Assembly: GCA_035373905.1 (NCBI GenBank)
Contig: DAOSOK010000025.1
Span: 1-64,000, forward strand
Reading direction: 5' to 3'
DNA from: Candidatus Ozemobacteraceae bacterium
GTDB taxonomy: Bacteria > Muiribacteriota > Ozemobacteria > Ozemobacterales > Ozemobacteraceae
DNA length: 64,000 nt
How positions within the stretch are numbered: the first letter of the stretch is position 1; each line of letters begins with the position of its first letter. Made by a program: the position numbers and the translations under genes. Positions 17,696 to 26,310 of this stretch are shown piece after piece. Below the pieces are notes generated by a model. That model was given only the letters and a program-made list of their open reading frames with translations, was not told the DNA's origin and made no database searches.

Positions 17696-19479
17696 TCGGG
17701 CTTTGCCATGAACGCGTTGATGTTCGTCCGGAGGTCGTCGAGTTCGGATCTGATCTGCGCGTGGTCGAGCTTGCGGCCGGAGGTCAGGTTTCGGACCTGG
17801 GAGCGAATCTCGACCTGGACCATGTCGATGCGCTGGACGAGCGACTGGCGGATGAAATCGACGGCGTATTCGACCTCGAGGCAGACTTTTTCGGAAAGGT
17901 CGGCTTTCACATCGAGCAGCGTCTCTTCGCTGACGGTGGCGTTCATGAAGAATTCCTTCACCGACCGCTTGTTCGCGATCACCTGGGAGGCGAAGTAGGC
18001 GGCACCGGCGAACATGCCGACCGAGACGCCGAAGAAGATCGCGGCGAGATAGGCGAAACTCAGCGACGAGACGATCTTGCCCGGCACGTCGCTCAGATCA
18101 TACTGGATGCTGAGACTGCGCTGTTCGACGAACCGCTTGTCGTCGAGGACCGCATCGAACGAGCGACCCAGCTCGCCATACAGCTGGTCGAGGGTGCATT
18201 TCATTCTTGTCGTTATATACTCGTACAATTCCTTCAGCCGCGTGTTCACGATCGCGGGGTCGCGCTGGAGGCGATTGACCGAGACGAGTTCGCCGATGGT
18301 CTTGTCGATCTGCTCTCTGAACGTCTGTTTCAGGTCCGCCTCGGCGGCGGCGATTTTCGTCTCGGCGGTCTTGAGGGTGGCGCGGAGTTTCCCGAGCCGG
18401 AACGCGCTTTCCTTCAGGCGGCCCGTCACGGCGGCCTTTCCGACGGTTTCGGCCTCGACGCACTCGTCGAGGGCGTGTTCGATCCGAAGAACGCCGCGCC
18501 GGAGAAAATGGTGCAGCGTCGCTTCGATCTCGACGTCGCGTTTCCTGCCGGAAACTTCGATGATGCGTTTCCAGAGTTCGCGGTTCGCTTCGCAGAATGT
18601 GCCGGCATGCCTTTTCCCGACGTCGAAGCCGATCCCGTGTGATGTGCCCGAACCGTCGAGCGGCGCCTTCTCCTTCGCGCAGACGGCGAACAGCTCGACG
18701 TCCATCACAGGAAGGAACAAGGTTTGGCCGAGGCGGGCATTTATTTTATCGTATGAAGTATTCAATGCCTTGACAAGACTCTGTCTGATATCCGAGATCA
18801 GCGCCGGACGTTCGTCCTCGTCGATTTCGTCGATGCGGTTCACGACGAACAGGAGTTTCTTCAGGTCGTCGGCGAGGAGACGCTCTTCGAGGAAGATGCG
18901 CTCGGACTCGGAGAACGGCTTGAGCGCCGAGATGACGAACACGACGATGTCGGCCGTCGGAATGAGGCCATACACGATTTCGGCGCGCGATTTCGCGATG
19001 TCGTTGATGCCGGGCGTGTCGACGATGGTGAGCGCGGGCGGGACCTTCGGATGCGAGACCCGCACAAGTTCGATACGATCGATGTTCTCGGGAGCGGTCA
19101 GCAGTTTCGCGAAGGCGTTCCAGTCGAATTCGCCGCCGGGAATGCCGTAGCCGGGCGTCGAGGCTTTACCGGGTTCGATCTTGATGGGGTCCCTGGTGCC
19201 GATCGGTTTCACGTTCACGTTGAACGGGCCGGATTCGAGGATCGTCACCAGGCTCGTCGTCGGGGTGACACCTGTCGGGAGGATGTCTTCGCCGAGCATC
19301 GAGTTGACCAGCGATGATTTACCGGTGTTGAACTCGCCCACGATCAGCACGTGAGGCCTCGCATCGATCCGGTTGAGGACGAGGCAATGATCGCCGATAT
19401 CGACCAGCATCTTCTCGGCGAGTTGTTTGAGCGGGGGAAGGAGCTTCTGAAATCGTTCGGCGGGATTACTGGCGTTCAT
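17692..19479 (-). CDS. Bacterial dynamin-like GTPase with C-terminal membrane segment
   Basis: 595 residues. The GTPase domain has G1 GEFNTGKSS (48-56), G2 Thr in PTTS (73-76), G3 DTPG (154-157) and G4 NRID (214-217). The G domain is followed by a long helical stalk with coiled coils (about 290-440) and a hydrophobic hairpin near 500-530 (AYLAAIFFGVSVGMFAGAAYFA). This is the layout of bacterial dynamin-like proteins, which bind and remodel membranes. I set the start at ATG 19479, which has AGGAAAATCT before it and overlaps the upstream AAA+ gene's stop by 14 bases. Operon partners are the AAA+ ATPase and the zinc-ribbon protein, an unusual set. Confidence 0.85.
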   Translation of the reverse strand: MNASNPAERFQKLLPPLKQLAEKMLVDIGDHCLVLNRIDARPHVLIVGEFNTGKSSLVNSMLGEDILPTGVTPTTSLVTILESGPFNVNVKPIGTRDPIKIEPGKASTPGYGIPGGEFDWNAFAKLLTAPENIDRIELVRVSHPKVPPALTIVDTPGINDIAKSRAEIVYGLIPTADIVVFVISALKPFSESERIFLEERLLADDLKKLLFVVNRIDEIDEDERPALISDIRQSLVKALNTSYDKINARLGQTLFLPVMDVELFAVCAKEKAPLDGSGTSHGIGFDVGKRHAGTFCEANRELWKRIIEVSGRKRDVEIEATLHHFLRRGVLRIEHALDECVEAETVGKAAVTGRLKESAFRLGKLRATLKTAETKIAAAEADLKQTFREQIDKTIGELVSVNRLQRDPAIVNTRLKELYEYITTRMKCTLDQLYGELGRSFDAVLDDKRFVEQRSLSIQYDLSDVPGKIVSSLSFAYLAAIFFGVSVGMFAGAAYFASQVIANKRSVKEFFMNATVSEETLLDVKADLSEKVCLEVEYAVDFIRQSLVQRIDMVQVEIRSQVRNLTSGRKLDHAQIRSELDDLRTNINAFMAKPE

Positions 19480-21358
19480 AGATTTTCCTGAGAACGTAGC
19501 GTTTGTCCTCAGCCTCCACTTTGACCCGGTCGTGCGCAGCGAGCGTCCGTTCGAGCACCGCATCGGCGATCAGTTCCTCCAATTTCTGGACGATTCGCCG
19601 CATCGGGCGGGCGCCGAACTGGGGGTCGAAGCCGGTGTCGACGGCGAGGGCCACAGCGGAGTCGGAGACGGTGTATTCGATCTGCTTCTGTTCGAGAATG
19701 CGCGCCGCGCTTTCAGCCGCGAGTTTTCTGAAGATGAGCCGCAACTCCTCCTTCGTGAAGGGGGTGAAGGGGATGATGCTCTCGATGCGGTTGATGATCT
19801 CGGGCCGCACCTGGCGTTTCATCTCTTCGAGAACTTTCGCCTGGATGGTGTCGAACTTCTTCTCGAAATCATGTTGTTCGAGGCCGGCGTAGTATTGCGT
19901 GCCGACGTTGCTGGTGATGATGATCAGAGCGTCCCGGAAGCTCGCGGTGTTGCCCTTCATGTCCTTGACGTACCCTTCATCGAGCATCTGCAGGAAGATG
20001 TCGAAGAGTTTCGGGTCGGCCTTTTCGATCTCGTCGAACAGGACGACCGAGAAGGGGTTTTTATTCATCAACTTCACCAGCAGGCCGTCCTCGTCGCTGC
20101 CTATGTAGCCGGGCGGCGAGCCGACGAGCCGGGCCATCGTATGGTCGTCGTAGAACTCGGACATGTCGAACCGGATCAGGCGGCGCTCATCGCCGAAAAA
20201 CTCCGAGGCGATCGTCTTCGCCGTTTCGGTCTTGCCGGTTCCAGAGGGGCCGAGAAACAGGAAGCTTCCGATCGGCTTGTTCGGTTTTCTGATGCCGGCG
20301 CCCAGCATTTTGAACGAGGAGAGGATCGCCTCCTTCGTGCGGGCCTGGCCTATGATCTTCGTTTCGAACGCCGCCTTCAGCAGTCCGATGCGGCGGGCCA
20401 CCTCGTCGAGTTGGCGATCGCCGATGACGGCGCCGGTGCGGCGGGCAAGGGTGTTCGAAACATCTTCAGGTGTCAGGGCGGTGTCGAAAAACGTCGCTTT
20501 TTCTTCGTCCCACTGGCGGAGCGTCTCATCGAGCCTGTCGATCTCGTCGCGTTCGATGCAGGAGATTTCGCGAGCGAGCACATCGTCGAGGATGGTGAGA
20601 TCGCGGCGGAGCCGATCGTGACTTTCGCTGAACCGCTTTTCGGCGATGGCTTCCTTCATCAGATCGAGGGCTTTGTCAGGGAAGAAGCGGTCGCGGATAT
20701 ACTGATCCGCCACCGAGATCACGGTATCGATCGTATGGTCGGGCACGACGATGCGGTATCGGGAGCCGATGCGCTTGCTCATTCGCGTGAGAAGAAGTTT
20801 CAGCTCGTCGCGGGGCGGTTCGCCGACGTTGATGCGGATGAACCTGCGGGCGAGGGCCGGGTCCGCCTCTTCGATCCAGCGCTTGAACTCGGGTTCGGTC
20901 GTGGCGCCGATAACCTGGATGTCGCCGCGTGCCAGGAACGGCTTGAGGTAGTTTGCGAAATCGAATCCGCCGGTGGAGTGGGTACGGGTCAAGAGGTGAA
21001 GTTCATCGATGAACAGGATCGTGTTCTTCGACGAGAGGAGTTCCTCGACAAGTTTCTGGACACGCTCTTCGAGCATTCCCCGGTAGATGGTGCCGCTGGA
21101 GATTGCGGCAAAATCGATCTGGAAAATGCGTTTTCCCTTGAGTTTTTCGGGAACGCGACCCGCGGTGATTTCCTGTGCGAAGCCTTCGACGATGCATGTC
21201 TTGCCGACCCCGGGAGGGCCGATCAGAACGGGGTTGCTTTTTCCCTCGAGCGTCAGCGCATCGGCCATTCGCCGAATTTCCGCCGCTCTGCCGATCAGGG
21301 GCTCGAGCGCGCCCATCGCCGCGAGCACGGTCAGATCGCGACCGAATTCCTCTATCAT
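19466..21358 (-). CDS. Clp/Hsp100-type double AAA+ ATPase lacking the N-terminal Clp domain
   Basis: 630 residues, shorter than ClpB, ClpC or ClpA because it starts almost at the first ATPase domain. Domain 1: Walker A GPPGVGKT (47-54), Walker B ILFIDEL (114-120) and sensor/arginine region ARRF. A short coiled insert (about 245-295) is like a ClpA/ClpC middle rather than the long ClpB one. Domain 2: Walker A GPSGTGKT (370-377), Walker B VVLFDEIEKA (438-447), pore-loop GSPPGYIG (413-420) and Arg finger ARPMRRIV. It should unfold or remodel proteins. No clear IGF-type ClpP loop is visible. It is the first gene of the operon with the dynamin-like GTPase, so its client may be at the membrane. Residues 1-20 may be a small adaptor. 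Confidence 0.85.
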   Translation of the reverse strand: MIEEFGRDLTVLAAMGALEPLIGRAAEIRRMADALTLEGKSNPVLIGPPGVGKTCIVEGFAQEITAGRVPEKLKGKRIFQIDFAAISSGTIYRGMLEERVQKLVEELLSSKNTILFIDELHLLTRTHSTGGFDFANYLKPFLARGDIQVIGATTEPEFKRWIEEADPALARRFIRINVGEPPRDELKLLLTRMSKRIGSRYRIVVPDHTIDTVISVADQYIRDRFFPDKALDLMKEAIAEKRFSESHDRLRRDLTILDDVLAREISCIERDEIDRLDETLRQWDEEKATFFDTALTPEDVSNTLARRTGAVIGDRQLDEVARRIGLLKAAFETKIIGQARTKEAILSSFKMLGAGIRKPNKPIGSFLFLGPSGTGKTETAKTIASEFFGDERRLIRFDMSEFYDDHTMARLVGSPPGYIGSDEDGLLVKLMNKNPFSVVLFDEIEKADPKLFDIFLQMLDEGYVKDMKGNTASFRDALIIITSNVGTQYYAGLEQHDFEKKFDTIQAKVLEEMKRQVRPEIINRIESIIPFTPFTKEELRLIFRKLAAESAARILEQKQIEYTVSDSAVALAVDTGFDPQFGARPMRRIVQKLEELIADAVLERTLAAHDRVKVEAEDKRYVLRKIYERQ

Positions 21359-21493
21359 GCCGGGGATCTCCTCTCACCGGTGGAATGTATGGGTCATGGT
21401 AACACAAAATGATATTATTGGCCCGTACCCTACCCGACGCCCTGTTTTATCCGTATAATTGACAGCATCGAATCACTATTTATGGAGATAAGC

Positions 21494-22423
21494 ATGCATA
21501 AGCGTTCATGGGGACTCTCCGCCATATTCGCCACATTCCTGACCGCTTCCGTCTGCTTCGCCGGCGAGCCGAACGCCTCTCAGCCGATTGATCCCTGCGA
21601 ACGGGTGCATAAGGAGACCGGCAGACTTCTCGAATCCGTCGAGGCGGTTCATCCCGATGCGTCGCCGCAGATCGTGAAGATTCGCGAGCGGCTCAACTAC
21701 CTGTATAAGCGAGCACAAAGCGAATCTGCGCCGAAGGATGGGCTCGTTCCCTCCCTGGAGGCGATGGAACGTACGGCCTCGAAGAGAAAGCGATTCAATA
21801 GCCGGAGCGAGGATCCGTTTGCCGGGCTCGGGCAGCTTTCGAACGAAGCGCTCGTGGAAGAGCTCAACAAGCGTATTTCAATGAACACCCCGTTCGAGTA
21901 TTCAGCCTCCCGGCGGATCGTCTTCCTGACCCTCGACAATCTGGACGGATTCGTGGAATGCGTTTACACCGGCCGCTCCGAACACGTGACGCAGATGCCG
22001 AACGACCGGGACATGAACATCGAACACAGCTGGCCGCAAAGCCTGGGAGCCACCGGCATCGCCAAAGCAGATCTTCATCACCTGTTCCCGGCCGACAGCA
22101 AGGCGAACAGCACCCGCGGAAGCCTTCCATACGGCATCGTGAGCAACCCGAACTGGGAAGAAGGCGGCAGCAAGTGCGACGGCGAAAAGTTCCAGGTGCG
22201 GCCGAACTTCTGCGGCAATATCGCCCGCGCGCAATTCTACTTCTCCGTTCGCTACAACAAGCAGATTCCGAACGAAGTCGAAAAAGTGCTGAGAGAATGG
22301 CACAAGGCCGACCCGGTCGATGCCCGCGAACTTCAACGAAACAACAAGGTCGATGAAATCCAGCACAATCGCAACCCCTTCATCGATCACCCGGAATTCG
22401 TCGACAAGATCGCCGATTTCTGA
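21494..22423 (+). CDS. Secreted endonuclease I family nuclease
   Basis: 309 residues from the ATG at 21494, which has GGAG seven bases upstream; an ATG at 21482 lacks a site. A signal peptide (about 1-23) sends it out of the cytoplasm. The C-terminal half is endonuclease I (beta-beta-alpha metal nuclease, EndA/NucM-like): NIEHSWPQS with the catalytic His (about 178), DLHHLFPAD (about 193-201), Arg/Asn-rich RNNKV and the family ending NRNPFIDHPEFVD. Family members degrade extracellular or periplasmic DNA without sequence specificity. The N-terminal 130 residues are helical and not shared with the short family members. It is a single gene, with a TATAAT box at 21454-21459 but no good -35. Confidence 0.88.
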   Translation: MHKRSWGLSAIFATFLTASVCFAGEPNASQPIDPCERVHKETGRLLESVEAVHPDASPQIVKIRERLNYLYKRAQSESAPKDGLVPSLEAMERTASKRKRFNSRSEDPFAGLGQLSNEALVEELNKRISMNTPFEYSASRRIVFLTLDNLDGFVECVYTGRSEHVTQMPNDRDMNIEHSWPQSLGATGIAKADLHHLFPADSKANSTRGSLPYGIVSNPNWEEGGSKCDGEKFQVRPNFCGNIARAQFYFSVRYNKQIPNEVEKVLREWHKADPVDARELQRNNKVDEIQHNRNPFIDHPEFVDKIADF

Positions 22424-22448
22424 TCGCCAGACACCACGAATATCACGT

Positions 22449-22471
22449 CAGCCGGCCCAAAAGGCCGGCTG
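22449..22471 (+). terminator. Terminator-like hairpin after the endonuclease gene
   Basis: A perfect 9-bp stem CAGCCGGCC/GGCCGGCTG with a five-base CAAAA loop, 26 bases past the stop codon. There is no T-run, so it may need a factor or only stabilise the mRNA end. Confidence 0.55.
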
Positions 22472-22752
22472 ATGGTGTATTCGGGGCTGGCGCATGGCAA
22501 ACCATGGGATTCGCTTACGGATCGGTTCGGCCGGCTCCAAGAGTGTCACTCTGCGAATTTCGAAAAACTGTTTCGATCAATAGCCGGTGTGGTGTTTGGT
22601 GAAGGTACCATTCAAGAGTACCCCGCAGTGGGGAAAAATCAGGGTTTGAAACCTCCCCCTACAGGCGATGAAGGAAGAATCGTGATAAACCCGGTGGGGG
22701 AGTTTTGTGAAAATCTCTCATCCTGAGAATTATAGTAGAAGTTTCGGGGCTT
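22472..22752. other. Non-coding stretch with a decayed family A repeat
   Basis: No open frame here has the codon character of neighbouring genes. A CCCC-GCAGT-GGGG mini-hairpin lies at 22621-22633. A half-copy of the family A palindrome (AGGGTTTGAAACCTCCCCCT, 22641-22660) is the only recognisable content before the dnaE promoter. Confidence 0.5.
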
Positions 22753-22761
22753 TGTTATAAT
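22753..22761 (+). promoter_or_regulatory. Extended -10 promoter of dnaE
   Basis: TGTTATAAT is an extended -10 (TG, one base, then a perfect TATAAT at 22756-22761). No -35 is apparent, which extended -10 promoters do not need. Initiation would be near 22767-22769, only 6-8 bases before the dnaE ATG at 22775. Confidence 0.6.
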
Positions 22762-22774
22762 GTGTTCTCGAGCC

Positions 22775-25700
22775 ATGTATCATACGAATTTCGTACACCT
22801 TCACGTTCACAGCCATTACAGCATTCTGGACGGTGCTGCATCGATCAAATCGATCATCGAGACAGCCCGGCGGAATCGCATGCCGGCCATTGCCATCACC
22901 GACCACGGCAACATGTTCGGTGCGATCGATTTTTATCAGAACGCCATAAAAAAAGGCGTGAAGCCGATTCTCGGGTTCGAAGCCTATCTGACCGGCGGCA
23001 GCAGGCTCGATAAGGAGCGGTCGAAAGAGAAACCCCTCCATCACCTCGTTCTTCTCGCAAAGAACCACGCGGGGTACAAAAACCTGGTGAAACTCTCGTC
23101 GCTGGGATACACCGAAGGGTTCTATTACAAGCCCCGCATCGATTGGGAACTCCTCGAAAAGTATCACGACGGGATCATTGCGCTCGGCGCCTGCCTTCAA
23201 GGTGAGGTTCCCTGGAAGCTGAATCACGGCGACGAGGAAGGGGCGAGGAAAGCCGTCCGACGATATCAGGACGTCTTCGGCCGCGACAATTTTTACCTCG
23301 AAATACAGAACCACGGTCTTGCCGAGCAGATTGACGTTCTTCCGAAAATCGTTTCGATGGCTCGTGCCTGCGACGTTCCGATTGTTGCCACGAACGACAG
23401 TCACTACGTCGGCGCCGAGGACTGGGAAGCGCACGACGTGCTTCTCTGCCTTCAGACACAGACCCAGATGTCTGATCCCAAGAGAATGCGGTTCGGAACC
23501 CGCGAGTTCTATCTGAAGACCTCCCAGATGATGAATGATCTGTTCAAGGAGTTCCCCGACTCGATTACCAATACGCTCCGGGTCGCCGAGCGGTGCAACG
23601 TGCAACTCACTCTGGGAAAGTCGATCCTTCCGAACTTCCCGATTCCCGCCGGCAAGACGTCGGAGAGTTATCTCGAAGAGCTGTGTCGCGCGGCCATTCC
23701 GGTTCGTTACCCGGAATCGGAGAGGGAAACGGCAACCAAGCGTCTCGATTTCGAGCTGAGCGTCATCCGCCGGATGGGTTTCTGCGACTACTTCCTCATC
23801 GTCTGGGATTTCATCAAGCAAGCGCGGGAGATGGGCGTTCCCGTCGGTCCGGGGCGCGGTTCGGCGGCTGGGTCGATCGTCGCGTATCTGCTCTGGATCA
23901 CGGACCTCGACCCGATCAAGTATGCCCTCCTGTTCGAGCGGTTCCTGAACCCCGACCGCATCAGCATGCCCGATATCGACATCGACTTTTCGGACGAAGG
24001 GCGCCAGAGCGTCATCGACTTCGTCGTCCAGAAATACGGCCGGGACAAGGTTTCCCAAATCATCACGTTCAACCAGATGCTCGCGAAGCAGGCGATACGC
24101 GGCGTCGGCAGGGTATTCGAAATGCCGCTTCCCGAGGTCGACAAGATCGCGAAGCTGATCCCGGAAAAGCCGGGAACGCACCTGAAAAAGGTGCTCGACG
24201 AGGTTCCCGAGCTGAAGGCGATCGTCGAGAACGGAACCGAAGATCAGAAGCGGCTGCTGAAGATCGCGAAAACCGTCGACGGCGTTGTGAGCCACACCGG
24301 CATCCATGCGGCGGGCGTCGTCATCTCGCGCGACCCGCTCGACGACATCGTTCCGATGTTCCGCGACAAATCGAACGAAATCGTGACGCAGTATGAGAAG
24401 AACGCAATCGAGAAGATCGGTCTTCTCAAGATGGACTTCCTCGGCCTCAAGACGCTGTCGGTCATCCAGCGCGCACTCGGTTTCATCAAGCAGACCCACG
24501 GGGTCGATGTCGACCTGAACAGGCGGACGTTCGACGACCAGCCGACCTACGACCTGCTGTGCCGGGGTCTCACGAAAGGCGTGTTCCAGCTCGAATCGGA
24601 CGGCATGCGCTCGCTCATCATGCGGTTGAAGCCGAGCGTGTTCGAAGACATCGTCGCGCTCCTGGCGATGTACCGGCCGGGCCCGCTCGGGTCGGGCATG
24701 GTCGACGATTTCGTGGAATGCAAGCACGGCCGGAAGAAAATCGAGTATCCGCACCCAAGCCTCGAGCCCATCCTGAAAGACACCTACGGCGTGTTTTTAT
24801 ATCAGGAACAATGCATGATGACGGCGAACGTGATGGGCGGTTTCACCATGGGGCAGGCGGATCAGCTGCGGAAGGCCATGGCGAAGAAGATCGCCGGCGA
24901 GATGGAGCGGCTCGGCAAGCTGTTCGTGGAGGGGGCGATCAAGAAGGGGATCGATCAGAAGCTCGCGCAGCACGTGTTCGACCTGATGGCGAGCTTCGGC
25001 GAATACGGCTTCAACAAGTCTCACTCGGCTGCCTACGCCGTCGTGACGTATAACACGGCCTATCTGAAGGCGCATTACCCGAAAGAGTTCATGGCGGCGG
25101 TGCTCTCCTCGGAAATCAACGACACCGATAAAATTGCGGAATATATTGAAGAGTGCGAGGAGATGGAGATCGGCATTCTTCCGCCCGACATCAACAAGAG
25201 TTCCGTGCTGTACGGCGTCGAACCGGAAGGGATCAGATACGGTCTCGCGGCGATCAAGGGCGTCGGGACATCCGCCGTCGAAGGGATCATCGCGGCCCGG
25301 GCCGACGGTCCAATCAAGAGCCTGAGTGATCTCACGCGCCGGGTCGACACGAAGCTGCTGAACAGCAGGGTGCTCGAATCGCTCGTGAAGGCCGGGGCGC
25401 TCGATACGTTCGGCCTGCACCGGAGCCAGTTGCTGGCGATGGTCGGCGACTCGCTCAAGAGCGGCCAGAAGGTGCAGAAGGACAAGTCGGCCGGCCAGGC
25501 CACCTTCTTCGATCTTCTCGGGAACGATGCAGCCGAGGTCCTCGAGGCCGAACCGGCGCCGCCGGACATACCCGAAATGGGCGAGCGGGAGCGGCTGGCC
25601 GCCGAAAAGGAAGCGCTCGGGTTTTACCTGAGCGGGGACCCGTTCTCCGAGATCGCGCCGATCGGCAGACTGTTCGCCAACAGGCGCCTCGACCAGTTTG

Positions 25701-26287
25701 AGACGGCCGGCGACGGGGCCGTCCATCGCATCTCGGCGATGTTGATGAACGTCAAGCGCATCACCACGCAGAAGGGCGATATCATGGCGTTTCTGACGAT
25801 GGAAGCGGAAAATGCGTCCCTCGACGTGACCGTCTTCCCGAAGCTGTATACCGAGACGTCGAAGTTGCTCGTCATCGAGGAACCTCTGTTCATGGTCGTC
25901 AGGAGCGAGTTGAAGAACGACGAGATCAAGGTGAACGCCGAGCAGATCCTGACGCTGGCCGATCTGAACCGCGACGGGGCCGCCTCGCTCACGTTCACGA
26001 TTCCGCCCCATGCGGCGACGAAGGAGACGTACGAACGGCTGTTGAAACTGCTTCGCGCGAATCCCGGACTTATCGCGTTCAAGCTCAAAGTGACGACGCC
26101 CGAAAAGGACATCGTCACGATCCAGCCGAAAGCCGGGTTCCGCGTCTCGATCGCGCCGTCCCTGATCAAGGGATGGGAAGACATCTGCGGCAGAAACAGC
26201 GTGAGCGCCGAGTTTTTCGGGCTCGTCGAGGGCAAACGAAGCAACGGAAGAAACGGAGCCTGGCGACAGAAACAGGCAGCGGGCTGA
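22775..26287 (+). CDS. dnaE: DNA polymerase III alpha subunit
   Basis: Replicative polymerase, 1170 residues, normal for DnaE1. The N-terminal PHP domain reads HLHVHSHYSILDG (8-20) and ITDHGN with its metal-binding His and Asp kept, unlike E. coli, so it could still have proofreading exonuclease activity. The palm carries PDIDIDFSDEGR (about 397-408) with the catalytic aspartates, and LLKMDFLGLKTL supplies the third (about 551). The fingers contain PGPLGSGMVDDF and FNKSHSAAYA. An OB fold follows near 980-1070 (RISAMLMNVKRITTQKGD). The start is ATG 22775: the frame runs back to an ATG at 22760, but that lies in the -10 box. No other replication gene is adjacent. Confidence 0.97.
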   Translation: MYHTNFVHLHVHSHYSILDGAASIKSIIETARRNRMPAIAITDHGNMFGAIDFYQNAIKKGVKPILGFEAYLTGGSRLDKERSKEKPLHHLVLLAKNHAGYKNLVKLSSLGYTEGFYYKPRIDWELLEKYHDGIIALGACLQGEVPWKLNHGDEEGARKAVRRYQDVFGRDNFYLEIQNHGLAEQIDVLPKIVSMARACDVPIVATNDSHYVGAEDWEAHDVLLCLQTQTQMSDPKRMRFGTREFYLKTSQMMNDLFKEFPDSITNTLRVAERCNVQLTLGKSILPNFPIPAGKTSESYLEELCRAAIPVRYPESERETATKRLDFELSVIRRMGFCDYFLIVWDFIKQAREMGVPVGPGRGSAAGSIVAYLLWITDLDPIKYALLFERFLNPDRISMPDIDIDFSDEGRQSVIDFVVQKYGRDKVSQIITFNQMLAKQAIRGVGRVFEMPLPEVDKIAKLIPEKPGTHLKKVLDEVPELKAIVENGTEDQKRLLKIAKTVDGVVSHTGIHAAGVVISRDPLDDIVPMFRDKSNEIVTQYEKNAIEKIGLLKMDFLGLKTLSVIQRALGFIKQTHGVDVDLNRRTFDDQPTYDLLCRGLTKGVFQLESDGMRSLIMRLKPSVFEDIVALLAMYRPGPLGSGMVDDFVECKHGRKKIEYPHPSLEPILKDTYGVFLYQEQCMMTANVMGGFTMGQADQLRKAMAKKIAGEMERLGKLFVEGAIKKGIDQKLAQHVFDLMASFGEYGFNKSHSAAYAVVTYNTAYLKAHYPKEFMAAVLSSEINDTDKIAEYIEECEEMEIGILPPDINKSSVLYGVEPEGIRYGLAAIKGVGTSAVEGIIAARADGPIKSLSDLTRRVDTKLLNSRVLESLVKAGALDTFGLHRSQLLAMVGDSLKSGQKVQKDKSAGQATFFDLLGNDAAEVLEAEPAPPDIPEMGERERLAAEKEALGFYLSGDPFSEIAPIGRLFANRRLDQFETAGDGAVHRISAMLMNVKRITTQKGDIMAFLTMEAENASLDVTVFPKLYTETSKLLVIEEPLFMVVRSELKNDEIKVNAEQILTLADLNRDGAASLTFTIPPHAATKETYERLLKLLRANPGLIAFKLKVTTPEKDIVTIQPKAGFRVSIAPSLIKGWEDICGRNSVSAEFFGLVEGKRSNGRNGAWRQKQAAG

Positions 26288-26310
26288 GGGGAGACACTCG
26301 AGGAAACGGC

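Noticed and set aside
21459..21464. TTGACA as a -35 for the endonuclease gene
   Set aside because: No -10 lies 16-18 bases downstream; the hexamer follows rather than precedes the TATAAT at 21454.
22730..24754. Long antisense frame over dnaE (and another at 24797-26365)
   Set aside because: dnaE is unmistakable on the plus strand; the antisense translations contain no known fold.
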